Below, in pieces: positions 1-8,314 of a stretch of DNA of 64,000 bases (positions are counted from its first letter, which is position 1; every line of letters begins with the position of its first letter). The stretch lies in the NCBI GenBank assembly GCA_944384235.1, contig CALWSP010000021.1:62001-126000 (forward strand), given 5' to 3'. Both the position numbers and the translations under genes were made by a program. Below the pieces are notes generated by a model, which saw only the letters and a program-made list of their open reading frames with translations, made no database searches and was not told the origin of the DNA. Origin of the DNA: an uncultured Clostridia bacterium. Lineage in GTDB: Bacteria; Bacillota; Clostridia; Lachnospirales; CAG-274.

Positions 1-543
1 TTTGAAATTCCAAAAGAGGAAAGAAAAGGCAGACCTATTGCTGTTACTGTTAGTTCATCTTGTTTTGTGCCTAAGCCTTTTACTCCTTTCCAATGGGCCG
101 CTCAATCTACTGTGGACGAGTTTATGAGAAAGCAAAAGTATGTTAAAACAAATATGACTAGAAAGCAAGTTAAATTTAACTACCACGAGCCTGAGCTTAG
201 CTCCCTTGAGGGTGCTGTTGCTAGAGGCGACAGAAGAACTGGCAAGGTTTTATACAGAGCTTGGCAACTTGGAGCTAAATTTGACAGCTGGTCTGAGTTA
301 TTTAAATATGACGCTTGGATTCAGGCTTTTGAAGATGTGGGCGTTAAAAAAGAGTTTTATGCTAACAGAGAAAGAAGTTATGACGAAATATTGCCTTGGG
401 ACCACATTGACATTGGTGTTACTAAAAAGTTCTTTATTGACGAGATGGAAAGAGCTAAGGCTGAAACTGTTACTTTAAATTGTAGACAAAATTGTGCATC
501 TTGTGGAGCTGCACAGTTTGGCGGAGGTGTGTGTTTTGAGTAA
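1..543 (+). CDS. Radical SAM protein, TIGR03960 family, C-terminal part (5' end outside window)
   Basis: The frame is open from base 1 and ends at TAA 541-543, so only about the last 180 residues are present. The ending is typical of the TIGR03960 radical SAM family: a VSSSCFVPKPFTPFQW stretch near the start of the visible part and a C-terminal cysteine cluster (CRQNCASCG then GGGVC). Family members are about 600 residues and have a B12-binding-like domain before the SAM domain; neither is visible here. The next gene, TIGR03936, is its usual partner, and the two overlap by 8 bases, which suggests coupled translation. The function of the pair is not known. Confidence 0.85.
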   Translation, partial: FEIPKEERKGRPIAVTVSSSCFVPKPFTPFQWAAQSTVDEFMRKQKYVKTNMTRKQVKFNYHEPELSSLEGAVARGDRRTGKVLYRAWQLGAKFDSWSELFKYDAWIQAFEDVGVKKEFYANRERSYDEILPWDHIDIGVTKKFFIDEMERAKAETVTLNCRQNCASCGAAQFGGGVCFE

Positions 544-1246
544 AAATACAAATTTTAAATACAGGTTGGAATTTAGTAAAACTGGGAGAATGATTTTTAT
601 TGGGCATTTAGACACTTTACAGCTTTTTCACAGAGCTATTAAAAAGGCTGGAATTAGAATTGCTTACTCTCAAGGATTTAACCCTCACCAGCTTACAACT
701 TTTGCTGTTCCTTTAGCTCTTGGTGTTGAAAGTGTGGGCGAGATTTTAGACATTCAGCTAGTTGAAAAGATGGACTGCGAGGAGATTAAAAACAGGTTAA
801 ACGAGGCAACTCCTTTAGATATTGAAATTTTACAAGTTATTGAGCTTGAAAATTCAAGCGAAAACTGTGCTAGTTCTGTTAGGTTTGCTGATTATTGTGT
901 TAGCCTTGATGGACAGTATGAAAAAGTTTCTAGCGTTGTTCAAGAAATTTTAGAGAGTGATGAAATTTTAATTGAAAGAACTGTTAAAAAGAAAACTAAA
1001 ACTGTGGACATTAGGCCATTAATTAAGAGTTTAACTGTGGACAAGGACGGAGAGAAAACTGAAATTTATGCTAACATTGCAACTGGTAGCAAGGCTAATT
1101 TAAAAATTGATGTTTTAATTGAGTATATTTACAACAAGCTTGGCCTTGAATTTAGGTTTGAAAAGGTGGATATTTTAAGAGGAACTCTTTACACTGAACA
1201 CGAGGGAGATTTATTGCCATTATGTTTGGAAGAAGAATTTATGTAG
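536..1246 (+). CDS. TIGR03936 / DUF2344 radical SAM-associated protein
   Basis: A 236-residue protein beginning MSKNTNFKYRLEFSKTGRM and continuing with FIGHLDTLQLFHRAIKKAG, the usual opening of the DUF2344 family that accompanies TIGR03960 proteins. I chose TTG at 536 because GGAGG at 523-527 lies 8 bases upstream; a GTG at 494 in the same frame has no ribosome site and would add residues translated from the previous gene. Its end overlaps the next gene by 25 bases. The order TIGR03960-TIGR03936-RNase G is common in Clostridia. No catalytic role is known. Confidence 0.85.
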   Translation: MSKNTNFKYRLEFSKTGRMIFIGHLDTLQLFHRAIKKAGIRIAYSQGFNPHQLTTFAVPLALGVESVGEILDIQLVEKMDCEEIKNRLNEATPLDIEILQVIELENSSENCASSVRFADYCVSLDGQYEKVSSVVQEILESDEILIERTVKKKTKTVDIRPLIKSLTVDKDGEKTEIYANIATGSKANLKIDVLIEYIYNKLGLEFRFEKVDILRGTLYTEHEGDLLPLCLEEEFM

Positions 1247-2568
1247 ATTGTTTTTCGCCTATTTACAGAATAGCTTTATTGGAAAAGGAAAAACTATTTG
1301 AAGTTATTTTTCAAGAAAAAAGCAGCAAAATTAGCGTTTCAGACATATATCTAGGCAGGGTTGAAAAGACTCTGCCTAACGGCATTTGTTTTGTGGAAAT
1401 TGGAAAAGGCGAAAAAGTTTTTTTACAAGAAAGCAACAAAAAAATTAAAAACGGCTCTGAAATTCTTTTACAAATTACTAAAGAGGCTTTTGACAAAAAG
1501 TGTGCTGTTGCAACAAGCGAAATTAGTGTTAGCGGAAGATTTTGTGTTGTTGTTAAAGACAAGAGAGAGTGTGGAGTTTCAAAGAGAATTTTAGACGATG
1601 GAAAAAGAGAGAAACTTAGAGAAATTGCTAGGAAAAATTGTTTAGAAGGGCATAGTGTTGTTATTCGTACTGGGGCTGAAAACGCCACAGAAGAGGAAAT
1701 TGAAAAGGAGATTAAAAAGCTTAATTTAAAAATTTTAGAAATTGAGAAAACGGCCGAGTTTGCAAAAGCTCCTTTTACTTTGTTTAAAAACGAAAACCAA
1801 ATTGTTGACCACATTAGGAGATTTGGCTTTTTTGACGAAATTGTTGTTAATTCCAAAGAGATGTTTAAAATTTTAGACGGGGAATTTGAAAACGTGGTTT
1901 TATACGAAGAAAAAGTTCCTATGTTTAACAAGTTTTTAATTGAGGGGCAAATTGAAAAGCTTTTTCACAAAAAAGTTTGGCTTAAAAGCGGGGCTTACCT
2001 TGTTATTGACGAGGTTGAGGCAATGACTGTTATTGACATTAACAGCGGAAAGGCTATTAAAGGCACAAACATAAACAAAGAGGCTGTTTTTGAAATTGCT
2101 AGGCAAATTAGGCTTAGAAACTTAAACGGAATTATAATTATTGACTTTATTAACACTGAAACAAAAGAGGAAAAAGAGGAAATTATTTCTCTTTTAAAAA
2201 AGGAGCTTTCAAAAGACAGCACAAAGTCAATTGTTTACAACTTTACTGAGCTGGGACTTTTACAGATTAGCAGGGAAAAGGTTAGAAAGCCTTTAAGCAA
2301 GTATATTTTCCACCCTTGCTCTTGTTGCGACGGAAGCGGTGTTATTAAAGACGTTGTGTTTATTGGCTGTGAAATTACCAACAATTTAGTTAGCCTTTTT
2401 GAGGACACTATTTACAACTATGTTGAAATTCAGGCAAACAAAACTATTATTGAATATTTAGAAAAGACTTTAATTGAAATTGAAAAGAAGTATTGTGTAA
2501 AAATTGTGCCAAAAATTATAACTACTAGCAGGTTTGATTATTATAAAATTGAGAAAAGAAGAATTTAG
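1222..2568 (+). CDS. rng: Ribonuclease G/E family endoribonuclease
   Basis: A 448-residue single-strand endoribonuclease of the RNase E/G family, acting in RNA processing and decay. The N-terminal part (about 35-105) fits the S1-like region. The DNase I-like catalytic core carries the two metal-binding aspartates in VIDINSGK (D272) and IIIDFIN (D308), and the Zn-link follows as HPCSCCDGSG (C366-C369). The length fits an RNase G-type enzyme without the long RNase E tail. The start is at ATG 1222 inside the end of the preceding gene, with GAGGGAG about 12 bases upstream, so the exact start is less sure than the gene. In most Clostridia rplU, a small protease gene and rpmA follow; here rny follows. 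Confidence 0.93.
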   Translation: MFGRRIYVDCFSPIYRIALLEKEKLFEVIFQEKSSKISVSDIYLGRVEKTLPNGICFVEIGKGEKVFLQESNKKIKNGSEILLQITKEAFDKKCAVATSEISVSGRFCVVVKDKRECGVSKRILDDGKREKLREIARKNCLEGHSVVIRTGAENATEEEIEKEIKKLNLKILEIEKTAEFAKAPFTLFKNENQIVDHIRRFGFFDEIVVNSKEMFKILDGEFENVVLYEEKVPMFNKFLIEGQIEKLFHKKVWLKSGAYLVIDEVEAMTVIDINSGKAIKGTNINKEAVFEIARQIRLRNLNGIIIIDFINTETKEEKEEIISLLKKELSKDSTKSIVYNFTELGLLQISREKVRKPLSKYIFHPCSCCDGSGVIKDVVFIGCEITNNLVSLFEDTIYNYVEIQANKTIIEYLEKTLIEIEKKYCVKIVPKIITTSRFDYYKIEKRRI

Positions 2569-2580
2569 GGTCGGAATTAC

Positions 2581-2609
2581 TTGACAAGTAAGTGAAAAAG
2601 TAATAAAAT
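2581..2609 (+). promoter_or_regulatory. Sigma-A type promoter for rny
   Basis: TTGACA at 2581-2586 and TAAAAT at 2604-2609 are separated by 17 bases. The promoter lies in the 157-base gap between rng and rny, so rny can be transcribed apart from the upstream genes. Confidence 0.75.
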
Positions 2610-2734
2610 AGATGATGTGATGATTGGTGAATTTGTATAGCTTAAATATAAATTTACTTTAGTTACATATTTTGTTTAGAACTATATATTAAGTATTGTG
2701 CTGAACTTTGAAAATTTAATAGGAGGTGTCTAGA

Positions 2735-4309
2735 CTGGATACACAAACAATTATATGGTTATGTATCGTCTTTGCATCTATTTTGATTTCACTTATAGTA
2801 GGTATAGCTATTGGTAAATATATTAGAAAGAGATTTGCTGAGGCTGAAATTGGTTCTGCTGAAAGAGAGGCCGAAAACATTAAACTTGAGGCTAGAAAGG
2901 CAGCAGAGGCTACTAAAAAAGAAGTTCTTTTAGAGGCTAAGGAAGAAGCCCTTAAAATTAAGAACGAAGTGGACAAGGATTGTAAGGACAGAAAAAATGA
3001 AATTCAGCGTCTTGAAAAGCGTATTACTCAAAAAGAGGACGCTGTGGACAAGAAAACTGCTCTTTTAGAAAAGAAGGAAGAACAAATTAGCCAAAAACTT
3101 GAGTTTGTTGAAAGTGAAAAGAAGGAAGTTGAGGAAATTAAGGCTAAGCAGTTGTCTGAACTTGAGCGTATTTCTGGCTTAACCACTGACGAGGCTAAAG
3201 ACTTTATTGTTGAAAGCGTTAGAGGCGAGGTTAAGCACGAAGTTGCTGTTATGATTAAAGAAATGGAAGCTGAGGCTAAGGCTGAGGCTGACAAAAAGGC
3301 TAGAGAAATTGTTGCGGACGCTATCCAGCGTTGTGCAGCAGACCACGTGGCTGAAACTACTGTTTCTGTTGTGAACTTGCCTAACGACGAAATGAAAGGC
3401 AGAATTATTGGACGAGAGGGCAGAAACATTAGAACTTTGGAACAGCTAACAGGCATTAACTTTATTATTGACGACACGCCTGAAGCTGTTATTTTATCTG
3501 GTTTTGGGGCTATGAAGCGTGAAGTTGCTAGAATTGCCTTAGAAAAGCTTATTGTTGACGGCCGTGTTCACCCTGGCAGAATTGAAGAAATGGTGGAAAA
3601 GGCTAGGTATGAAGTTGAAATGGCTATTAAAGAGGCTGGAGAAAACGCTACTTTTGAAACTGGTGTGCACGGTATACACCCTGAAATTGTTAGGCTTTTA
3701 GGAAAGTTAAAGTACAGAACTAGCTACGGGCAGAATGTGTTACAGCACTCTATTGAAGTTGCTCACCTTTGTGGTGTTATTGCTGGCGAGCTTGGTGTTG
3801 ATGTGAACCTTGCTAAGAGAGCTGGTTTATTACACGACATTGGAAAGGCTATTGACCAAGATATGGAGGGCACTCACATTGAGCTTGGGGCTAACGTTTG
3901 CAGAAAGTACAAAGAGCCTAGTGTGGTTATTAACTCTGTTGAGTCACATCACGGCGATGTTGAGCCACAAAGTGTTATTGCTGTTATTGTGCAGGCAGCT
4001 GACGCTATTAGTGCTGCTAGACCTGGTGCTAGAAGTGAAACTCTTGAAAACTATATCAAGCGTTTACAAGCATTAGAGGATATTGCAGATTCATTTAATG
4101 GAGTTGAAAAGTCTTTCGCAATTCAAGCTGGTCGTGAGTTGCGAGTTATGATATTGCCTGAAAAGATTAGTGATGATGATATGGTGCTTATGGCTAGGGA
4201 TATTGTTAAGAAAATTGAAAACGAGCTTGAATACCCTGGCAACATTAAGGTGAACCTTATTAGAGAAACTAGAGTTACTGAATATGCTAAGTCTTCAAAG
4301 GCTAATTAA
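2735..4309 (+). CDS. rny: Ribonuclease Y
   Basis: RNase Y, a membrane-bound endoribonuclease that starts mRNA decay in Firmicutes. Visible in order: one N-terminal membrane helix (about residues 5-28), a long Lys/Glu/Ala-rich coiled coil, a KH domain with the [10 protein letters not shown] loop, and an HD domain with HDIGKA. At about 524 residues it matches family length. The start is unusual: AGGAGGTG at 2721-2728 is the only ribosome site, and the codon correctly spaced behind it is CTG at 2735. An in-frame GTG at 2726 sits inside the ribosome site itself and would add three residues. No ATG or TTG lies nearby. Confidence 0.95.
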   Translation: MDTQTIIWLCIVFASILISLIVGIAIGKYIRKRFAEAEIGSAEREAENIKLEARKAAEATKKEVLLEAKEEALKIKNEVDKDCKDRKNEIQRLEKRITQKEDAVDKKTALLEKKEEQISQKLEFVESEKKEVEEIKAKQLSELERISGLTTDEAKDFIVESVRGEVKHEVAVMIKEMEAEAKAEADKKAREIVADAIQRCAADHVAETTVSVVNLPNDEMKGRIIGREGRNIRTLEQLTGINFIIDDTPEAVILSGFGAMKREVARIALEKLIVDGRVHPGRIEEMVEKARYEVEMAIKEAGENATFETGVHGIHPEIVRLLGKLKYRTSYGQNVLQHSIEVAHLCGVIAGELGVDVNLAKRAGLLHDIGKAIDQDMEGTHIELGANVCRKYKEPSVVINSVESHHGDVEPQSVIAVIVQAADAISAARPGARSETLENYIKRLQALEDIADSFNGVEKSFAIQAGRELRVMILPEKISDDDMVLMARDIVKKIENELEYPGNIKVNLIRETRVTEYAKSSKAN

Positions 4310-4313
4310 ATTT

Positions 4314-4342
4314 AAGTCCACTCTTTTGAGTGGACTTTTTTA
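4314..4342 (+). terminator. Rho-independent terminator after rny
   Basis: A perfect 10-bp stem, AAGTCCACTC / GAGTGGACTT, with a TTTT loop is followed by a run of T. It separates rny from holA. Confidence 0.9.
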
Positions 4343-4355
4343 AGTTGGTGGTTTA

Positions 4356-5336
4356 ATGAAAAATATTGAAGCTGATATTAAAAGCAGAAATTTTAAAAAT
4401 GTTTATTTGATTTTTGGGGAAGAAGATTATCTTGTTAAAAAAACTAGCGAAAAGCTTAAAAACTCAGTTGTTGACAAAGAGAACGCCCTTATGAACGAGG
4501 AAGTTTTTGAAGGAAGTGTGGGTGTTGAAAAAATTATTGCTTCTGGAGAAACTGCTCCTTTTTTTAGCCAATACAGGCTTGTTATGGTGTATGGTTCTGG
4601 TTTATTTAAAGAGGGGCGAAAGGCAGACTCTACTGCTATGGCTGAGTATTTAAAAGATTGTAGCAAAGAAACGGTTTTTGTTTTTGTGGAGGAGAAGGTT
4701 GACAAAAGGTCTTCCCTTTACAAGATGGTTAAAAAAGTTGGGTATTGTGCTGAAATGAACCCTCCTGACTTTAACGAGCTTATTAAGTGGATTATTAAAA
4801 TTAGCAAAGAGCAAATTGAAAGCGATGTTGCCTCATATTTAATTAACAACATTGGGCACAATATGAACCACATTGAAGTTGAAGTTCAAAAGCTTATGGA
4901 CTATTGTGGGCAAAGGAAAATTGAGAAAAAGGACATTGACGAGATTTGCACAAAATCCAACGAAGTGAACATATTTAATATGGTTGACGCAATTGGAAAC
5001 AAAAAGCTTGATATTGCACTTCAAATTTACAACAATATGATTTTTGACGGGCAAGAGCCTATATCTATTTTAGCTATGATTTCAAGGCAATTTAGGCTTA
5101 TTTTACAATGTAAATATTTAAGTGTTTACAAAAAAATGAATTATAGGCAAATTGCTATGGAAATTAAGCAAAGGGATTTTATTGTTAAAAACTGTTTAAC
5201 TCAAGGGGCTAATTTTAGTGTTAAAACGTTAATGGAGGCTTTAAAGGACTGTTGCAAGTGCGACTTTGAGATTAAAACGGGAGTTATTAACAGCAAGCTT
5301 GGTGTGGAGCTTATTATTATTAGATACAGCAGGTAG
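4356..5336 (+). CDS. holA: DNA polymerase III subunit delta
   Basis: A 326-residue clamp-loader delta subunit, which opens the sliding clamp. The opening NVYLIFGEEDYLVKK, the low overall conservation and the length are typical of HolA. The central region (about 130-210) matches the AAA+ lid part of delta, and the end (KLGVELIIIR) is the usual collar-domain ending. ATG 4356 is preceded by GGTGG at 4347-4351. The gene lies behind the rny terminator and has no obvious promoter of its own in the short gap, so it may depend on read-through. Recognition rests mainly on the N-terminal motif and overall pattern. Confidence 0.88.
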   Translation: MKNIEADIKSRNFKNVYLIFGEEDYLVKKTSEKLKNSVVDKENALMNEEVFEGSVGVEKIIASGETAPFFSQYRLVMVYGSGLFKEGRKADSTAMAEYLKDCSKETVFVFVEEKVDKRSSLYKMVKKVGYCAEMNPPDFNELIKWIIKISKEQIESDVASYLINNIGHNMNHIEVEVQKLMDYCGQRKIEKKDIDEICTKSNEVNIFNMVDAIGNKKLDIALQIYNNMIFDGQEPISILAMISRQFRLILQCKYLSVYKKMNYRQIAMEIKQRDFIVKNCLTQGANFSVKTLMEALKDCCKCDFEIKTGVINSKLGVELIIIRYSR

Positions 5337-5337
5337 A

Positions 5338-5366
5338 TTGACAAAAAAGGTTTTTGGGAGTATAAT
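5338..5366 (+). promoter_or_regulatory. Consensus promoter for the Rrf2 regulator gene
   Basis: TTGACA 5338-5343 and TATAAT 5361-5366 are separated by exactly 17 bases, a full consensus. It begins two bases after the holA stop codon. Confidence 0.88.
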
Positions 5367-5402
5367 CATATAAAGCTGATATGAAAAAATGGAGTGAAGT
5401 AT

Positions 5403-5840
5403 ATGAAAATTTCTACGAAAGGGAGATATGCGTTAAGGCTAATGATTGATTTAGCTATTAACAACAATGGAGAATATATCCCGTTAAAAAGTGTTAGCGA
5501 AAGGCAGGACATTTCAATTAAGTACCTTGAGCAGATTATTACATCTTTAGTTAAGGCTGGCTATGTTAAAGGGCTTAGAGGCTCTAAAGGCGGATACAAA
5601 CTAGCTAAAAGGCCTGAAGATTACACAGTTGGTATGATTTTAAGGCTTACTGAGGGCAGTTTAGCCCCTGTTGCTTGCCTTGACGACAAAACGAACAACT
5701 GTGAAAGGGCAGAAGAATGTGTTACTCTTTCTCTTTGGCAAAAAATTTATGATGCAATTAACAACATTGTGGACAATGTTACTCTTGCTGACTTAATTTT
5801 AGACTATGAAAACAGGGTTGGAAACGATTTTATTATTTAA
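5403..5840 (+). CDS. Rrf2 family transcriptional regulator (CymR/IscR-like)
   Basis: A 145-residue winged-helix regulator opening MKISTKGRYALRLMIDLA, the Rrf2 signature, with the recognition region in KYLEQIITSLVKAGYVKG. Three cysteines, C92, C100 and C106 (spacing C-x7-C-x5-C), lie where IscR holds its Fe-S cluster (C92, C98, C104 in E. coli), so cluster binding is possible; B. subtilis CymR lacks this triad. ATG 5403 is placed 8 bases after GGAG; an in-frame GTG at 5394 overlaps that site. cysK and a homoserine sulfhydrylase gene follow from their own promoter, which makes control of sulfur genes by this protein the likeliest role (inference). Confidence 0.9.
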   Translation: MKISTKGRYALRLMIDLAINNNGEYIPLKSVSERQDISIKYLEQIITSLVKAGYVKGLRGSKGGYKLAKRPEDYTVGMILRLTEGSLAPVACLDDKTNNCERAEECVTLSLWQKIYDAINNIVDNVTLADLILDYENRVGNDFII

Positions 5841-5863
5841 AAGGTTGTTTTCAGCCTTTTTTA
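5840..5863 (+). terminator. Terminator after the Rrf2 gene
   Basis: The stem AAGGTTG / CAGCCTT, with one G-T pair, has a TTTT loop and is followed by TTTTTT. Confidence 0.75.
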
Positions 5864-5880
5864 AAACATTAAAAAACATA

Positions 5881-5909
5881 TTGACAAAGTAGGAAAAGTA
5901 TGGTATAGT
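5881..5909 (+). promoter_or_regulatory. Promoter of the cysK-metY operon
   Basis: TTGACA 5881-5886 and TATAGT 5904-5909 have a 17-base spacer. The untranslated leader to cysK is about 50 bases. Confidence 0.85.
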
Positions 5910-5916
5910 AAAACCA
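5901..5916 (+). promoter_or_regulatory. Dyad over the cysK -10 box, candidate operator
   Basis: TGGTATAGTAAAACCA has two-fold symmetry of the form TGGTnT-N4-AnACCA and covers the -10 element. A repressor bound here would block transcription. The Rrf2 protein encoded just upstream is the natural candidate. The symmetry is seen; the binding is inference. Confidence 0.4.
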
Positions 5917-5962
5917 GTTAAACATAGAATAAAACTAGGAAATGTGTTAAAGGAGATTTAAA

Positions 5963-6886
5963 ATGGTTTACAACAGTATGACTGAACTTATTGGAAAGAC
6001 GCCTATGGTTAAAATTGACAATTTTGCTAAAAAGCACAATGTTTCTGGGCTTTATGCTAAAATGGAGTATTTTAACCCAGCTGGCAGTGTTAAAGACAGA
6101 ATTGCTCTTGCTATGATTGAAGACGCTGAAAAGAGAGGCTTTATTACAGACGGAGCTGTTATTATTGAGCCAACTAGTGGAAACACTGGCATTGGTATTG
6201 CTGCTGTGGCTACGGCTAAAGGATACAAGGCAATTTTGACTATGCCTGAAACTATGAGCATTGAAAGAAGAAAGCTATTAAAGGCTTATGGGGCTGAAGT
6301 TGTTTTAACTGAGGGCAGCAAAGGAATGAAAGGCGCTATTGAAAAAGCTTATTTATTAAGCAAGGAAATTGACAACTCTATTGTTCTTGGGCAGTTTGAC
6401 AACGTAGCTAACCCTGAACATCACAAGAGAACTACTGGGCCTGAAATTTGGGAAGATTTAAACGGCGAAGTTGACATTTTTGTATCTGGTGTTGGAACTG
6501 GTGGCACTATTACTGGCGTTGGTGAGTTTTTGAAAGAAAAAAACCCTAATGTTAAAATTATTGCTGTTGAGCCTAGTACATCTGCTGTTCTTTCTGGTGG
6601 AAAGGCTGGCCCTCACAAAATTCAAGGCATTGGAGCAGGTTTTGTTCCTAAAGCTTTAAACACAGATGTTTACGACGAAATTATAACAGTTGGAAACGAA
6701 GATGCTTTTAAAACTGCTAGAGAGTTTGGCAGAAGCGAAGGTATGCTTGTTGGCATTTCTTCTGGCGCTAGCTTATTTGCTGGAATAGAATTGGCTAAAA
6801 GAGAGGAAAACAAGGGAAAGAAAATTGTTATTTTATTACCAGACACTGGCGACAGATACCTTTCAACTACACTTTTTGAAGATTAA
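5963..6886 (+). CDS. cysK: Cysteine synthase A (O-acetylserine sulfhydrylase)
   Basis: A 307-residue fold-type II PLP enzyme making cysteine from O-acetylserine and sulfide. The PLP lysine is K44 in NPAGSVKDR. The substrate loop is TSGNTGIGIA, the phosphate-binding loop is GVGTGGTITG, and GPHKIQGIGAGFVP is the CysK-type signature that separates it from cystathionine synthases. Start ATG 5963 follows AAGGAGA. It is first in a two-gene operon with the O-acetylhomoserine enzyme 46 bases downstream, so cysteine and homocysteine synthesis are expressed together. The Rrf2 gene upstream and the dyad on the promoter suggest control by sulfur or cysteine status. Confidence 0.96.
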   Translation: MVYNSMTELIGKTPMVKIDNFAKKHNVSGLYAKMEYFNPAGSVKDRIALAMIEDAEKRGFITDGAVIIEPTSGNTGIGIAAVATAKGYKAILTMPETMSIERRKLLKAYGAEVVLTEGSKGMKGAIEKAYLLSKEIDNSIVLGQFDNVANPEHHKRTTGPEIWEDLNGEVDIFVSGVGTGGTITGVGEFLKEKNPNVKIIAVEPSTSAVLSGGKAGPHKIQGIGAGFVPKALNTDVYDEIITVGNEDAFKTAREFGRSEGMLVGISSGASLFAGIELAKREENKGKKIVILLPDTGDRYLSTTLFED

Positions 6887-6932
6887 TTAAAAAAAATAAT
6901 GGAGTATAAAAAAGAAAAGGGGATAGAAAAAA

Positions 6933-8213
6933 ATGACTAAAAGAAATTACAAATTTGAAACTTTACAATTACACGTTGGACAGGAACAGCCTGATGTTGC
7001 TACTGGGGCTAGGGCTGTGCCTATTTACCAGACTAGCTCATTTGTTTTTGACAACTGCAAACAGGCAGAAGACAGATTTGCTTTAGCTGACGCTGGAAAC
7101 ATTTACACTAGGCTAACTAACCCTACTAGCGACATTTTTGAAAGAAGAATTGCCGCTCTTGAGGGGGGTGTGGCAGCTCTTGCTGTTGCCTCTGGTATGG
7201 CTGCAATTTCCTACGCTGTTCAAAACATTGCAAGCGTTGGCGACCACATTGTGGCGGCTGGAAACATATATGGTGGAACATTTAACCTTTTTGCACACAC
7301 ATTTAAGGAAATTGGCATTGAAGTGAGTTTTTTTGAGCCAGACAATTTTGAGCAGTTAAAAAAGAGCATTAGGGAAAACACAAAGGCTGTTTTTATTGAA
7401 ACTTTAGGCAACCCTAACTCTGATGTTGTGGACATTGAAGAAATTGCTAAAATTGCTCACAGTTTTGGAATTCCTCTTATTGTAGACAACACATTTGCTA
7501 CGCCATACCTTGTTAGACCTATTGAATATGGTGCTGATGTTGTGGTGCATTCTGCAACTAAGTTTATTGGCGGACACGGAACTACAATTGGTGGAGTTAT
7601 TATTGACGGCGGAAAATTTGACTGGAAGCAAAACGACAAGTTTAAAGCTTTAACTGAGCCTAACCCTAGTTACCACGGCGTTGTGTTTACAGAAGCTGCT
7701 GGAAAGGCTGCTTACATAACTAAAATTAGGGCTATTTTACTTAGGGACAACGGCGCCACTTTATCGCCAATTCATTCTTTTATTTTCTTACAAGGGCTTG
7801 AAACCCTTTCTTTAAGAGTTGAAAGGCACGTTGAAAACGCTTTAAAGGTTGTTGAGTTTTTGAAAAACCACCCTGAGGTGGAAAAAGTTCACCACCCAAG
7901 CATTTCTGAGGACGAAAGACAAAAGGATTTATACAAAAAGTATTTTAAAAAGGGTGGAGGCTCTATATTTACTTTTGAAATTAAAGGGGGAGAGGAAAGA
8001 GCAAAGGCTTTTATTGACAAGCTAGAGCTATTTTCACTTCTTGCTAATGTTGCTGATGTTAAGTCCCTTGCTATTCACCCAGCTAGCACAACTCACGCTC
8101 AAATGACTGACGAGGAGCTTGAGGCATCTGGCATTAAGAAAAACACTATTAGGCTTTCTATTGGAACAGAAAACATAGACGACATTATTGAAGATTTAAA
8201 ACTAGCATTTTAA
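6933..8213 (+). CDS. metY: O-acetylhomoserine sulfhydrylase (MetY type)
   Basis: A 426-residue Cys/Met-metabolism PLP enzyme that uses sulfide and O-acetylhomoserine to form homocysteine. The PLP lysine is K210 in [11 protein letters not shown], and YTRLTNPT and ASGMAA are the usual pocket segments. The length (over 420) and the insert after the lysine separate MetY from the shorter cystathionine gamma-synthases and lyases of about 380 residues. ATG 6933 is preceded by AAAAGGGG. It lies downstream of cysK with no terminator between them, so it is in the same transcript. The exact acyl donor (acetyl or succinyl) cannot be proved from sequence. Confidence 0.93.
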   Translation: MTKRNYKFETLQLHVGQEQPDVATGARAVPIYQTSSFVFDNCKQAEDRFALADAGNIYTRLTNPTSDIFERRIAALEGGVAALAVASGMAAISYAVQNIASVGDHIVAAGNIYGGTFNLFAHTFKEIGIEVSFFEPDNFEQLKKSIRENTKAVFIETLGNPNSDVVDIEEIAKIAHSFGIPLIVDNTFATPYLVRPIEYGADVVVHSATKFIGGHGTTIGGVIIDGGKFDWKQNDKFKALTEPNPSYHGVVFTEAAGKAAYITKIRAILLRDNGATLSPIHSFIFLQGLETLSLRVERHVENALKVVEFLKNHPEVEKVHHPSISEDERQKDLYKKYFKKGGGSIFTFEIKGGEERAKAFIDKLELFSLLANVADVKSLAIHPASTTHAQMTDEELEASGIKKNTIRLSIGTENIDDIIEDLKLAF

Positions 8214-8217
8214 TTTA

Positions 8218-8245
8218 AAAGGCATATCCAAAAGGATATGCCTTT
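8218..8245. terminator. Terminator hairpin after metY
   Basis: A perfect 12-bp stem, AAAGGCATATCC / GGATATGCCTTT, with an AAAA loop. The T tract is short on either strand. It lies between convergent genes and could act both ways. Confidence 0.7.
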
Positions 8246-8278
8246 AAATTATGGCAAAAAGAAAAATTTAAAAGAGGC

Positions 8279-8314
8279 AAAAAAAGAGAGCTAAATTTAA
8301 ATTAGCTCTCTTTT
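8279..8314 (-). terminator. Terminator of the diguanylate cyclase gene, overlapping its stop codon
   Basis: AAAAGAGAGCTAA (8282-8294) pairs with TTAGCTCTCTTTT (8302-8314) around a 7-base loop. On the minus strand the stem starts inside the last codons of the gene and ends in a T run. Confidence 0.75.

Noticed and set aside
1311..1931. 206-residue open frame on the minus strand inside rng
   Set aside because: It mirrors the codon pattern of rng, has no ribosome site and encodes a Ser/Leu-rich low-complexity sequence typical of antisense shadows.
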